DNA of 64,000 nt from Paenibacillus flagellatus (lineage in GTDB: Bacteria; Bacillota; Bacilli; Paenibacillales; NBRC-103111). This document shows positions 18,221-31,370 of the stretch, piece after piece. Below the pieces are notes generated by a model. It made no database searches, was not told the origin of the DNA, and saw only the letters and a list, made by a program, of their open reading frames with translations. Location of the stretch: contig NZ_QJVJ01000011.1 in assembly GCF_003217775.1 (NCBI RefSeq), positions 226,658 to 290,657 of the forward strand, in the 5' to 3' direction. The position numbers and the translations under genes are program-made. Position 1 is the first letter of the stretch; every line of letters begins with the position of its first letter.

Positions 18221-19597
18221 ATGCAACAGAACCGTTCGCGGTCCGGGCGCCAATCGTTTAAGAGGTACGTAACGATCTATTCCGTCATCGCGGCGATCGG
18301 CGGTTTTTTATTCGGCTACGACACCGCGGTCATATCCGGAGCGATCGGCTTTCTCAAAACGCGCTTCGACATGGACTCCGGGCTGCTCGGCTGGACCGTC
18401 TCCAGCCTGATCGTCGGCGCCGCGATCGGCGCCGCCCTATCCGGCTCGTCCAGCGACCGGTTCGGGCGCAAGCGGACGCTGCTCGCGGCGGCGGCGCTGT
18501 TCACGGTCGGATCGATCGGCTCGGCGGTTCCGGATTCGGTCGCCGGACTGGTGGCGGCACGAATGATCGGAGGGCTCGGTGTCGGCATGGCGTCCACGTT
18601 AACTCCGTTGTACATCGCCGAAATCGCGCCGGCCCGACACCGCGGCCGTCTCGTGTCGTACTACCAGTTCGCCGTCGTTACCGGCATATTCGTTACGTTT
18701 TTCATCAACGCGGCGATCGCGGGAATCGGCGACGACCGATGGGACGTCGAATACGCCTGGCGCTGGATGTTCGGCTTCGGCGTCGTCCCGGGCGTCCTTT
18801 ATTTCGCGCTGCTGCTCGCGCTGCCGGAGAGCCCGCGCTGGCTCATGAAGCAAAAGCGCGAGGTGGACGCGCTGGAAGTGCTGGAGAAGATGAACGGCAA
18901 AGAAGCGGCGAAGGAGGAGCTTCACGAGATGCTCCGCCTGAAAGACGAGGACGTCGGATCGATCCGCGAGCTGTTCGGACGCTCGCTGCGGCTTCCGCTT
19001 ATCGTCGGCGTCCTGCTGGCCGTTTTCCAGCAAATGATCGGGATCAACGCGATCATGTACTACGCGCCGGAAATTTTCAAGCAGACCGGAGCGGGGACGA
19101 ACGCGGCGCTTGTCCAGACCGTGCTCGTCGGCGTCGTCAATTTCGCCTTCACGCTCGTCGCGTTATGGCTGATCGACCGGGTCGGGCGAAGATCGCTCCT
19201 GTTGATCGGCGCCTGCCTCATGACGGTCAGCTTGATCGTCGTCGGCATCTGCTTTCGGGCGGAGAGCGTGCCCGTCTACGTCGTGCTCTTCTTTATTTTG
19301 TTGTATGTCGCCGCCTTCGCCGTCTCCTTCGGACCGGTCGTATGGGTCATGATCGCGGAAATTTTCCCGACCCGCATCCGCGGCCGCGCGACCGCGATCG
19401 CCTCGCTCTGCTTGTGGGCGGCCGACTTCGCCGTTTCCCAGACGTTCCCGATGCTCGTCGATTCGATCGGGACGGCTTCTACGTTTTGGATGTTCGGGGC
19501 GATCGCCGCCGCGGCCATCGTCTTCTGCGCCAAAGTCGTGCCGGAGACGAAAGGCAAGTCGCTCGAGCAGATCGAACGCGAATGGTCGTCGCGGTAA
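18221..19597 (+). CDS. Sugar:proton symporter, MFS family
   Basis: A 458-residue protein with 12 predicted membrane helices. It has the sugar porter signatures FLFGYDTAVISGA, DRFGRKRT, RMIGGLGVGMAS, PESPRWL and PETKGKSLEQIE. Family knowledge: XylE/AraE/GalP-type transporters import xylose, arabinose, galactose or myo-inositol with a proton. Substrate cannot be assigned. GAGGAGGGAATGCC lies directly upstream of the ATG. It is divergent from the PAS kinase gene across 204 bases, and converges with the phosphatase gene with only 14 bases between stops. Confidence 0.92.
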   Translation: MQQNRSRSGRQSFKRYVTIYSVIAAIGGFLFGYDTAVISGAIGFLKTRFDMDSGLLGWTVSSLIVGAAIGAALSGSSSDRFGRKRTLLAAAALFTVGSIGSAVPDSVAGLVAARMIGGLGVGMASTLTPLYIAEIAPARHRGRLVSYYQFAVVTGIFVTFFINAAIAGIGDDRWDVEYAWRWMFGFGVVPGVLYFALLLALPESPRWLMKQKREVDALEVLEKMNGKEAAKEELHEMLRLKDEDVGSIRELFGRSLRLPLIVGVLLAVFQQMIGINAIMYYAPEIFKQTGAGTNAALVQTVLVGVVNFAFTLVALWLIDRVGRRSLLLIGACLMTVSLIVVGICFRAESVPVYVVLFFILLYVAAFAVSFGPVVWVMIAEIFPTRIRGRATAIASLCLWAADFAVSQTFPMLVDSIGTASTFWMFGAIAAAAIVFCAKVVPETKGKSLEQIEREWSSR

Positions 19598-19611
19598 CGG
19601 GTGATTTCGGA

Positions 19612-20196
19612 TTACAGAACGACTCGATGCCACCCCGCTTCGCCGAGGAAGTCATTCCGGGTCAACCCGGTCTCCTTGAATAGAGCGCGATAATGGGTGA
19701 TCGTGCCGTCATGGGAAACGACGAACGTCCGAGCCGCGCCCTGCCGCCGGATCCAGTCGATCAGCCGGTCGCCCAGCCGCCGAAACTCGGCCGGACTTAT
19801 CGTATTGATGCCGTCCGTCCATAAGCGTACGTCGTCCCCCTCGTGCGTGATATAATCGGGGTGATGCCGTTTCACATACGATACCGGGCAGACGTCGTCG
19901 CATCTCACGGCATGCCGCCCGGGATCGTCCGGCAAAGGAAACATTCTCGGCCCGACAAGCGGACTCGCCATCTTGTGCGGGGCGGTCAAATGCGCCGTCA
20001 GAAGGTCGGCCGTCTCGATCGTACGCACGGTCGGACTGACGACGAACAGATCGTCGGCCGTACAGGCGAATACGGACACAAGCCGCCGGACTTGGGCTCT
20101 CCCCTTGTCGGTCAAGCGGGGATGAGCTACGTTAAGCCGGTCGGGAATGTCGGTGTTATGGACGCCTTGCCCGTGCCGGATGAAAACAATCTCCAT
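19612..20196 (-). CDS. Histidine phosphatase superfamily protein
   Basis: A 194-residue protein of the phosphoglycerate-mutase-like fold. The catalytic RHG is in VFIRHGQGVHN, with a second conserved Arg in SPTVRTIETA and the late catalytic His in VVSHDGTITH. Family knowledge: such proteins dephosphorylate small metabolites or proteins; the substrate is unknown. The start codon lies 5 bases past the stop of the TetR remnant, and its ribosome-binding site AAGGCTGAGAGG lies inside that remnant. Expression may come from readthrough from lacZ. Confidence 0.87.
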   Translation of the reverse strand: MEIVFIRHGQGVHNTDIPDRLNVAHPRLTDKGRAQVRRLVSVFACTADDLFVVSPTVRTIETADLLTAHLTAPHKMASPLVGPRMFPLPDDPGRHAVRCDDVCPVSYVKRHHPDYITHEGDDVRLWTDGINTISPAEFRRLGDRLIDWIRRQGAARTFVVSHDGTITHYRALFKETGLTRNDFLGEAGWHRVVL

Positions 20197-20201
20197 GCCT
20201 C

Positions 20202-20501
20202 TCAGCCTTCCGTCAATTCGATCTCCAGTCCTTGGGAGAGCGTATCGAGCAAGAGCCTTACAAAACCGAGGCGCTCTTGCAACGAAAGCTCCCTGTCGAG
20301 AAAGCGCGTTTGAAACGCTTGCTGAAAGCAGGTTCCGAGCAGCATATCTGCGGCGGCACGCGGATTCGCCCCACGGGCGATTCCCCCCCGTTCTTGCTCG
20401 CCCCTCAAATACGATTCCACAGCCTCATTTGCCCGATGGGGGCCTTCATTACGCGAAACGGCCGAACGAACGATCCGAAGATCGTCCGCTCGACCGATGC
20501 C
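20202..20501 (-). pseudogene. 5'-truncated TetR-family regulator remnant
   Basis: The open frame begins directly after the lacZ stop (20502-20504) and encodes about 99 residues. These include VRSAVSRNEGPHRANEAVESYL and AAADMLLGTCFQQAFQTRF, typical of the C-terminal ligand-binding domain of TetR regulators. The DNA-binding half is absent, and there is no good start codon with a ribosome-binding site. The best internal start would be GTG 20420. It seems to be what remains after a rearrangement placed lacZ in front of it. Confidence 0.6.
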
Positions 20502-24558
<4,057 letters not shown>

Positions 24559-24574
24559 CGCACCGATGCGCGCC

Positions 24575-25687
24575 CTAGGCGCTCCCCGGGTTCGTCCGCC
24601 TTCCGCCCGGCCGCCCTCCGTTCCGCTTCCGCCAAGCGAGAAACGCCCAATACAAAATCGGGACGAGCTGGACGGTGTAGGCAAACGCCGCCCACGACGA
24701 TTCGAACGCGTGCTGAAGCTCGGCCGAATTCGACGCCAAATGGAGCGACATGCCGACCGCGAGCGCTCCGATCGACAGCGAGAGGGGACGATGGTCTCGC
24801 AGACGGAGCAGCCGGGAGGCGATAAGGAGAACGACGTACAGCAGCAGGCTCATTTTGACGAAAAGGGCGGTCGTCCAGATGGCGACCATCAACGGGTCCA
24901 AATTTTCCAGAAAGTCGCCGAGCCGGATGTAGCGCACCAGCTCCAGCGCCGGATACGTAAAGTGGGACGTGACGTCCGAGCCGAACAGCAGCATGCAGAG
25001 GACGAATTTGATCGCAAGCGCGACGGCGCCGCAGCCGAGCGACCAGGCGAGCGTGCGCGCGGTTTTGTCCGCCTCCCGGAGCTGCGGCAGAAGGAAGAAG
25101 ACGATGAACGTTTCCCCGAACCACGGCGTCGTCTTGACGATTCCCTTCGTCATGCCGGAAGCGTCCCAATGCGTGGCCAGCGCGACGATCCGGTCGTATT
25201 CGAGCTCTCTCGCCACGAGAGGCGGCAGCAGCAGAACCGAAGCGGCGGTTATGAAAAAAAAGCCGGAGCCGCATCGGGCGATCGCCTCGAGACCCGAACG
25301 CGCGGCGATCGAGATGGTCGCGCCGAACAGCAGGCTGATCACCCACTCCGGCGTATTCGGCAAGTAGAAATGGACCATGAAATCGTCGTATTCCCTTAAG
25401 TTATAGGCAACCAGATGGAGACAAAACAAACCGCACAGCAGCGAGTACGCGCCATGCACCCAACGGCCCAGTCTTCCGCCCGCGTCATCCGCGGGCAGCC
25501 GACGGGCCGCCGCGGCCGCCGCCGTTCCGATCGCCCAGCCGCCGGCCGCGCTCGCGAATAAAACGGCCCAGCCTTGATAGGACGCGACGCCGGTCAGCGG
25601 TCCGATCAAAAAGCCCGTGGCGGACGAGTAATGGAACAATATGAACATGAGCCCGAGCTGAAGCTGCGTAATTCGCTGCACGGCCAT
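24575..25687 (-). CDS. gerAB: Spore germinant receptor B subunit (GerAB family)
   Basis: A 370-residue membrane protein with about ten helices, of the amino acid-polyamine-organocation transporter fold. MAVQRITQLQLGLMFILFHY at the N-terminus and HWDASGMTKGI with WFGETFIVFFLLPQL in the middle match GerAB/YndE proteins. Family knowledge: the B subunit binds the germinant (often an amino acid) in the spore inner membrane. It is the last gene of the four-gene operon, 6 bases after the small D-type gene. The germinant cannot be predicted. The GerA symbol denotes the family, not orthology with B. subtilis gerA. Confidence 0.9.
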   Translation of the reverse strand: MAVQRITQLQLGLMFILFHYSSATGFLIGPLTGVASYQGWAVLFASAAGGWAIGTAAAAAARRLPADDAGGRLGRWVHGAYSLLCGLFCLHLVAYNLREYDDFMVHFYLPNTPEWVISLLFGATISIAARSGLEAIARCGSGFFFITAASVLLLPPLVARELEYDRIVALATHWDASGMTKGIVKTTPWFGETFIVFFLLPQLREADKTARTLAWSLGCGAVALAIKFVLCMLLFGSDVTSHFTYPALELVRYIRLGDFLENLDPLMVAIWTTALFVKMSLLLYVVLLIASRLLRLRDHRPLSLSIGALAVGMSLHLASNSAELQHAFESSWAAFAYTVQLVPILYWAFLAWRKRNGGRPGGRRTNPGSA

Positions 25688-25693
25688 TTCCCC

Positions 25694-25909
25694 CTATGAA
25701 AACCAGCGTTGGATCGGACCGAATATCGCTTCGAGCGCCCGGTTCGGCGACAACCGACCGGGAAAGAAATGGGAGACGGCGTTATAGGCGAACGAAACGG
25801 CCATCATGCCCAGCACGATCCGGTACGTTCTTGCTTTCCTTCCGTTACGGCGCAGAAACGCGAGCTCGAAAACCGTAATCGCCCCGTACATCAACACGAT
25901 CGCGATCAT
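25694..25909 (-). CDS. Small two-helix protein, germinant receptor D-type subunit
   Basis: A 71-residue protein with two predicted membrane helices (MIAIVLMYGAITVFELAFL and IVLGMMAVSFAYNAV) joined by a basic loop RRNGRKARTYR, then a short tail. Its ATG overlaps the gerAC stop by four bases (ATGA), so it is translationally coupled. Family knowledge: some germinant receptor operons encode small two-span D subunits that modulate receptor function. Size, topology and location fit, but sequence similarity is too low to prove by eye. Confidence 0.65.
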   Translation of the reverse strand: MIAIVLMYGAITVFELAFLRRNGRKARTYRIVLGMMAVSFAYNAVSHFFPGRLSPNRALEAIFGPIQRWFS

Positions 25910-27096
25910 CCTTCGCCTTCCCCTCTCGCCCCGTTCTGCCGAATCATCGAATTGATTTCGCCGCCCGGATGCTTCACCCGGATGCTCGCCTTCACGTCGA
26001 ATTTCATGTTTCGGTACAGGTCGGGCCAACGATCGCGCACCGCCGTCCACGTTTTCGGATACCGCCATTCGAGACGCTGCGCGAATTGAAACGAATCGAC
26101 GCCCAGCTTCTGCGTCTTGTCCAGCGCCGAGCGGATGCGGCCGGCGACTTGGTCGGCCAGCGTCTTTTCGAGCTTCGCCATTTCGGCCGGGCTCGTCACG
26201 TCGATGGCGGATTCCGAGGAGACGAGGTAGGCGTCCGCCTCGATCCGGATCCGGAACGAAATCGACTCGTCCCGAAGGAGCGGCTTCGTTTTCGTTTGGG
26301 CGGATACGACGGAGAAGCTCATCGGCTTCCCGTCGGTCGGGGACGGGATCGAGATGACCGCCCGCTCCATCTCGCCCTTGATCCACATCGCTCCGCGCGT
26401 CTCCTGCTTGTCCAGCGTACCCGCGACGCGCGAGTCCGAGAATAGAACGGCTCCGTCGGTTCCGGCCCATGGAGATGCCTGGCCCTTCTCGCTCAACATC
26501 TTCTTCTCGCCGATCGTGAGCATGCTCGCGACGGTCGCCCCCCCGAAGCTTTGCGCCTCGTAAAAATCTTTCAGCGTGGCGCGCAGGGCGACGCGGCGTT
26601 GCGAATATTCGCGCAGCACCTCCGCCGGAAACCGCTCGAACACCGGAGTCAAGCCGCTCGTATCCCGCGCTTTGCCGCGTGCGACCAAGACGTACGTCTT
26701 CGTATGGAACGCCGGGAGTCTCGCCAAAAATTCGAGCACGGGTCCGACTCCCCGTTTGGCGGTTTCCCAGCCGATGACCAAGACGCGGGTATGGCCCCAC
26801 GCGATTTCCCGGGACATGTCGGACCGGATGCTTTGGTACGCCATCGGAATCGTTTTTCCCGACTTCGTCACGATTGTGTACGGATTGCCCTCGCCGCCCC
26901 CGCCGCTTTGCGTTCCTTTCCCGAGACGGTTGGGAAGCGGAAAGCCGAGCGACAGCTCGTAGTCGCCGTTCTCGCCCGAATCCAGGTAAATGGCGGTGAC
27001 GAAGGCGCGGTCGTTCAGCTCGATGCGGTTCCAGCAGCCGGTCGAGAGCAGCAGCGGCACGACGGCCATGACCAGGACAACGACGTGTTTACGCAT
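25906..27096 (-). CDS. gerAC: Spore germinant receptor C subunit, lipoprotein (GerAC family)
   Basis: A 396-residue lipoprotein. The signal peptide ends in the lipobox LSTG-C21, followed by WNRIELNDRAFVTAIYLD, the near-invariant start of mature GerAC proteins. A Ser/Gly-rich linker (residues about 60-72) is followed by three mixed alpha/beta domains and the C-terminal LGVDSFQFAQRLEWRYPKTW typical of the family. It starts directly after the gerAA stop (TGA then ATG), with GGAGG inside the gerAA end. Family knowledge: it sits on the outer face of the spore inner membrane and is needed for A-B receptor function. Confidence 0.93.
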   Translation of the reverse strand: MRKHVVVLVMAVVPLLLSTGCWNRIELNDRAFVTAIYLDSGENGDYELSLGFPLPNRLGKGTQSGGGGEGNPYTIVTKSGKTIPMAYQSIRSDMSREIAWGHTRVLVIGWETAKRGVGPVLEFLARLPAFHTKTYVLVARGKARDTSGLTPVFERFPAEVLREYSQRRVALRATLKDFYEAQSFGGATVASMLTIGEKKMLSEKGQASPWAGTDGAVLFSDSRVAGTLDKQETRGAMWIKGEMERAVISIPSPTDGKPMSFSVVSAQTKTKPLLRDESISFRIRIEADAYLVSSESAIDVTSPAEMAKLEKTLADQVAGRIRSALDKTQKLGVDSFQFAQRLEWRYPKTWTAVRDRWPDLYRNMKFDVKASIRVKHPGGEINSMIRQNGARGEGEG

Positions 27097-28644
27097 TCAA
27101 TCCTCCGTCGGATCGGATTCCGTCCGTTTCCGGACGCTCATCCGTTGTCGATTCGCGTTGCCGTACAGGACGGGACGCTTCTTCATGAGCCACCAAGGGG
27201 CGCGCACGAGCACGTCCTTGAAATCGCCGAACCGGAGCGGTGCGGTCGGGGTCAAGTACGGCGTACCGAACGAACGCAGCGTCACGAGGTGCAGATAGAT
27301 GAGGAAAATGCCGATCATGATGCCGAACAAGCCGAAGCTGCCGGCCAACACCATGATCGGGAAGCGGAGCAAGCGAAACGTCAGCCCGAGATCGAAGTGC
27401 GGGATGATGAACGAAGCGATACCCGTTATCGAGACGACGATCAGCATCGGGGACGATACGATGCCCGCCTCGATCGCCGCCTGGCCGAGGACGAGCGCTC
27501 CGATGATCGACACCGTCTGCCCGATCGGCTTCGGGATGCGAAGTCCCGCCTCGCGCAGCGCCTCGAACGTAAGCTCCATCAGAAACGCTTCCACGATGGC
27601 GGGGAACGGCACGTTTTCCCTCGCGGCGGCGACCGTCAGCAGCAAATTGGGCGGCAGCATTTCCGGATGGAACGTCGTAATGGCGACGTACAGCGAAGGC
27701 AGCAAAAACGAGACGAGCAGAAACAAGTAGCGGATCCAGCGGATCCAAGTCGCGGCCATATACCGCTGATAATAGTCTTCGGCCGACTGCAGCAGCATGT
27801 ACAGCGTAACGGGTACGAGGAGCGCCATCGGGGTTCCGTCCACGACAACCGCGATCCGGCCCTCGAGCAGCGCGGCGGCCGTCGTATCGGGCCTCTCCGT
27901 ATATTGCACCTGCGGGAACGGCGAGAACGGATTGTCCTCGATGAATTCTTCGACATAGCTGCTGCCGAGTACGCCGTCGATGTCGATGAGGGACATCCGC
28001 CGGCGCAGCTCGTCCACGAGCTCCTTGCGGCACAGCCCTTCGATGTAAAGGATGGCGACGTCCGTTCCCGTATAGGCGCCCAGCTCGACGGATTCCATCT
28101 TCAAATCCGGGTGCTTGATCCGCTTGCGGACGAGCGACAAGTTCGTGGCCAAATCTTCGGCGAACGCTTCCTTCGGTCCCCGGATGACGTTTTCGCTCAC
28201 CGTCTCCCCGACCGGGCGCTTCTTGACCGCGCGCAGCGGCACGACGACCAGCTCGTCGTACGGCTCCGCCATGATCGCGACCGCGCCGTTCAGAACGGCG
28301 AGCAGCGTTTTTCGGCAATCGGGCGTCGTGTGCGCGGCCGGGACCGGGATCGCTTTCCGCAGCGCATCCGCCGACGCGACGCTTTCCGCCGGAAGACCGT
28401 CGGCGATCGGTCGAAGCAGCTGCTCCCGCAGCACCTTCATGTCGACGATTTCTTCGATGTAGACGATGACGCCCGAGACGGTGTCGGACAGCGCGATTTC
28501 GTGAAAATAAACGTCGGAGCAATGCGCCAGCCGATCGCGAAACCAGCCGGGCCGCTCCGGCGGCTCGACGAACGCCGGACTATCGCGGACATCGGCGCGA
28601 AAACGCGGCTTCGGGCCGACCGCTCCTCCTTGGCGAAACCACAT
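27097..28644 (-). CDS. gerAA: Spore germinant receptor A subunit (GerAA family)
   Basis: A 515-residue protein. The N-terminal soluble domain (about 1-270) has DVYFHEIALSD and LIDIDGVLGSSYVEEFIED. Then five to six membrane helices follow, with the hallmark TFHPEMLPPNLLLTVAAARE and PFPAIVEAFLMELTFEALREAGLRIP. Family knowledge: A subunits form a ligand-gated ion channel in the spore inner membrane. ATG 28644 has GGAG 9 bases upstream; the frame stays open about 35 codons further without a suitable start. It is the first gene of the operon. Confidence 0.95.
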   Translation of the reverse strand: MWFRQGGAVGPKPRFRADVRDSPAFVEPPERPGWFRDRLAHCSDVYFHEIALSDTVSGVIVYIEEIVDMKVLREQLLRPIADGLPAESVASADALRKAIPVPAAHTTPDCRKTLLAVLNGAVAIMAEPYDELVVVPLRAVKKRPVGETVSENVIRGPKEAFAEDLATNLSLVRKRIKHPDLKMESVELGAYTGTDVAILYIEGLCRKELVDELRRRMSLIDIDGVLGSSYVEEFIEDNPFSPFPQVQYTERPDTTAAALLEGRIAVVVDGTPMALLVPVTLYMLLQSAEDYYQRYMAATWIRWIRYLFLLVSFLLPSLYVAITTFHPEMLPPNLLLTVAAARENVPFPAIVEAFLMELTFEALREAGLRIPKPIGQTVSIIGALVLGQAAIEAGIVSSPMLIVVSITGIASFIIPHFDLGLTFRLLRFPIMVLAGSFGLFGIMIGIFLIYLHLVTLRSFGTPYLTPTAPLRFGDFKDVLVRAPWWLMKKRPVLYGNANRQRMSVRKRTESDPTED

Positions 28645-28747
28645 TCGTTCCCTCTCCCCCCGACGGCAGTAGTTATAGGTTTCCATCCGGGGATCGAGTT
28701 CATTCCAGTTTTTTCTCGTAAAACGCCTAGACCGCCGGGCGCACAGC

Positions 28748-28790
28748 AAAAAACATCCGCGGCCGGAAACGCCCGGCTGCCGATGTTTTT
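28748..28790 (-). terminator. Rho-independent terminator between the oxidoreductase gene and the ger operon
   Basis: AAAAACATC followed by a GC-rich arm pairs with its counterpart ending GATGTTTTT. On the minus strand the stem is followed by TTTTTT. It lies 18 bases past the oxidoreductase stop and upstream of gerAA, and could work in both directions. Confidence 0.75.
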
Positions 28791-28807
28791 AATGGACAAC
28801 TCTTCTT

Positions 28808-29788
28808 TCATTTTGCGACGTCTAGCAGCACCTTTCCGGTGCTTTGCCGGCTTTCCACCCATTCGTGCGCCTTCGCGGCTTCCGCCAGCGGAAACCGTCC
28901 GCCGATCCGGATGCGCAGGCTGCCGTCGGCGAGCAGCGGAATGACCTTCTCCGCCGTATCCTGAAGCAGATGCGGCCGTTTGCTCCGCGTCGTGCCAAGG
29001 CTAAAGCCGAGCACCGACCGGCAGCTCGCGTGCAGGTCCTGCGTCCGGATCGTCCCCGTCGCGCCCCCGGCGCTGCCGAAATGCACGAGCCGGCCGTACG
29101 GCGCGAGGCACTCCATGCTTTTCTCCGACACTGCGCCGGATATCGAATCCAGCACGACGTTCGCGCCTTCCCCGTCCGTCAGCTCGTTCACTCTCGCGGC
29201 GAAATCTTCCCGGCCGTGCACGATGACATGGTCCGCGCCCGCCTCCTCCGCGATCGCCGCCTTCTCCTCGCTGCCGACGGTCCCGATTACCCGGCCGGCG
29301 CCCAGCAGCTTGGCGAGCTGGATCGCCGTCGTGCCGACGCCGCCCGCGGCCGCGTGGACGAGCACCGTCTCGCCCCGCTCGAGCCGGGCGACGTCCGCGA
29401 GCAGCCGGTACGCCGTGAACGACACGATCGGGCAAGCCGCCGCCATGTCGAAGTCGATCGTCTCCGGAATCGCGAACGTCAGCGTTTCGTTCGCGACCGC
29501 GTACTCCGCGTAGGAGCCGTGGGCCGGGAAGGCGATGACGCGCTGGCCGGGCTTCAGGTGCCGGACGTCGGCTCCGACGCTGGCGATGACGCCGGCGACG
29601 TCCAGTCCCGGAATGAACGGCGGCGTCCCGGCCCCCTTGCCTCCGGTTCTCGATTTGATGTCGGCGTAATTGACGCTCGTCGCCTCTACCTGTATCAAGA
29701 CTTGGTCGGCTTGAATGCGCGGGATGTCGGTATCCGTGTAACGCAGCACGTCCGGTCCGCCGAATTCGGTTACGATGATCGCTTTCAT
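28808..29788 (-). CDS. NADPH:quinone oxidoreductase (zeta-crystallin-like MDR)
   Basis: A 326-residue medium-chain reductase. The N-terminal GroES-like domain starts MKAIIVTEFGGPDVLRYTD. VEATSVNYADIKSRTG is the quinone reductase pattern and lacks the zinc-binding Cys/His of alcohol dehydrogenases. The Rossmann motif HAAAGGVGTTAIQLAKLLGA is intact. Family knowledge: such enzymes reduce quinones or enones with NADPH. Substrate is unknown. The ATG follows AGGAGGTGCCAGCGA. It is 24 bases from the deacetylase-like gene and may be co-transcribed with it. Confidence 0.9.
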   Translation of the reverse strand: MKAIIVTEFGGPDVLRYTDTDIPRIQADQVLIQVEATSVNYADIKSRTGGKGAGTPPFIPGLDVAGVIASVGADVRHLKPGQRVIAFPAHGSYAEYAVANETLTFAIPETIDFDMAAACPIVSFTAYRLLADVARLERGETVLVHAAAGGVGTTAIQLAKLLGAGRVIGTVGSEEKAAIAEEAGADHVIVHGREDFAARVNELTDGEGANVVLDSISGAVSEKSMECLAPYGRLVHFGSAGGATGTIRTQDLHASCRSVLGFSLGTTRSKRPHLLQDTAEKVIPLLADGSLRIRIGGRFPLAEAAKAHEWVESRQSTGKVLLDVAK

Positions 29789-29812
29789 TCGCTGGCACCT
29801 CCTGTTGACGAT

Positions 29813-31210
29813 TCAAAACAAAGCCGGCTTCAACGTCCATGTCTGCAGCTTCGACATCCGGACGACGTTCGGAACGCGCAGCTCCTCGGGGAAAATGATC
29901 CAACGCGGCCCCCATAAATCGTCGTCGCCGGCATGCTTGGCCGACTCCAACGCGCCCCGCACGAGCTCGACCCGGTCCCCGTCGCCGAGTCCGTCCGCGA
30001 TGATGCGGGCCATCGTACAGGTGAGATCGACCGCATGGACCCGCACCCCGCCGACCTCGAACGTCTCCGGCAGCTGAGGCGTGCCGAGCGCTTCGGGATA
30101 TTCGACCGCAAGCGCCCGCTTGACGTCGTCCACCCGAATCGCTCCGGCTCCGACTTCGGCTCCCGGCGCGGCTGCGTCGGCTTCCGGCCCGTACAGCAGC
30201 TCCGGCAGCAGCTCCATTCCGAGCAAATAACGCCGGAATAACGAGTGCAGCTCGGCCGCCGAGAACGAACGCCCTCCGGCGATCCGGAAGCCGAGCGCAT
30301 TCCCGATTCCGGCGGCCAGCTCCTTCACGAGGGACGGTTCGACCGGACCGGTCCCGGACCGCTCCAAGGCGAGCGCCTGCTCCGAGCCGATATATTCGAC
30401 GTTCTCTTTCGACAGCGTATAGTCGATGAACCTGCCGAGCATGTCCAAGTACCGCTCCGTCTCCCCTTCGGGGCGCAGAGGGGCCGGCCGCCATTCCTCC
30501 CTCGGCGTATTGCGGCCGCGGGCGAAGTTGGCGGCGTCCCAAAAGCCGCGGCAGGCGAATTCGCAGGGGTGATAATAAATGCTGACGAAGCCGACCGGCT
30601 CCGAAGCCAGCGACGCGTACAGCTCGTCGAACTGCTCCTTCGCTTTCTCCAATCCGTCCGCGACGAGCTCCATCCGCATCGTGCCGCGCAGGTTCGTCAA
30701 GTTCAGCAGCCCGCCGTACCAGAACGGCCGTCCGTCCAGCCGGATATGGTCGTGATCGTCCAAATAGACGGGAATGCCCCAATGCTTCAAGGCCGCATAC
30801 GTTTGCGGCGCCCACGCGTAGCCGGCTTGGCCGAAGCAGATCGCCGGCTTCCCGGCGATTCGCCGCAAATCGGCGAGTCCGCCCCGTTCGCGAGCCTCGT
30901 ATTCGACGGCTCCGTCGCGAAAGCCGCAGCGCTCCAAATATTCGGTGCTGACAGGGTGCTCGCTGTGCATGTCGGTATGATACCCGATCTCGTGGCCGGA
31001 CATCTCCGCCCAAATATCGGTTCGCCCGTCCCGTTCCAGCCTCCGCGCCTTTTCGCCCACGATTTTGAATATTCCTTTTACGTTGCGCCGGTTCAGCATG
31101 CGCAGCAGGGCGAGCAGCGATTCCTGCGCCTGCGGCGTGATATAATCCTCGACGTCGAACCATAGCATCACTTTGACGTTGGCCAACCCGTTCACCGCCT
31201 TCCAAGGCAT
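29813..31210 (-). CDS. Polysaccharide deacetylase-like (NodB-fold) protein
   Basis: About 465 residues without a signal peptide. The N-terminal part has the NodB-type metal and catalytic motifs LWFDVEDY (Asp pair) and HEIGYHTDMHSEHP (His-x3-His), and later FVSIYYHPCEF, which fits the last catalytic His region. The C-terminal 170 residues (from about 300) are of unknown fold. Family knowledge: NodB-fold enzymes deacetylate cell-wall sugars; a cytoplasmic member may act on a small sugar. The start is uncertain: ATG 31222 and ATG 31210 are the options, with GAGGT badly spaced for both, and an internal TTG before ANVKVMLW is also possible. Confidence 0.75.
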   Translation of the reverse strand: MPWKAVNGLANVKVMLWFDVEDYITPQAQESLLALLRMLNRRNVKGIFKIVGEKARRLERDGRTDIWAEMSGHEIGYHTDMHSEHPVSTEYLERCGFRDGAVEYEARERGGLADLRRIAGKPAICFGQAGYAWAPQTYAALKHWGIPVYLDDHDHIRLDGRPFWYGGLLNLTNLRGTMRMELVADGLEKAKEQFDELYASLASEPVGFVSIYYHPCEFACRGFWDAANFARGRNTPREEWRPAPLRPEGETERYLDMLGRFIDYTLSKENVEYIGSEQALALERSGTGPVEPSLVKELAAGIGNALGFRIAGGRSFSAAELHSLFRRYLLGMELLPELLYGPEADAAAPGAEVGAGAIRVDDVKRALAVEYPEALGTPQLPETFEVGGVRVHAVDLTCTMARIIADGLGDGDRVELVRGALESAKHAGDDDLWGPRWIIFPEELRVPNVVRMSKLQTWTLKPALF

Positions 31211-31370
31211 TACGATAAGCATACCTCATGTTTCGGGGATATGGAAATAGTCTTCGCAGCGCATGCCGGGAATATCGTCCGTACGCCCGTCCGCGCCGAA
31301 GAAACAAGTATCGCGGCAGCTACGAAAAAAAGCGGCATGACGAACGATTCATCGTGCCGCAGTACGTTTT

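Noticed and set aside
26551..28944. A plus-strand open frame of about 800 codons
   Set aside because: It is antisense to gerAC and gerAA, which have clear family motifs. The frame shows Arg-rich random composition.
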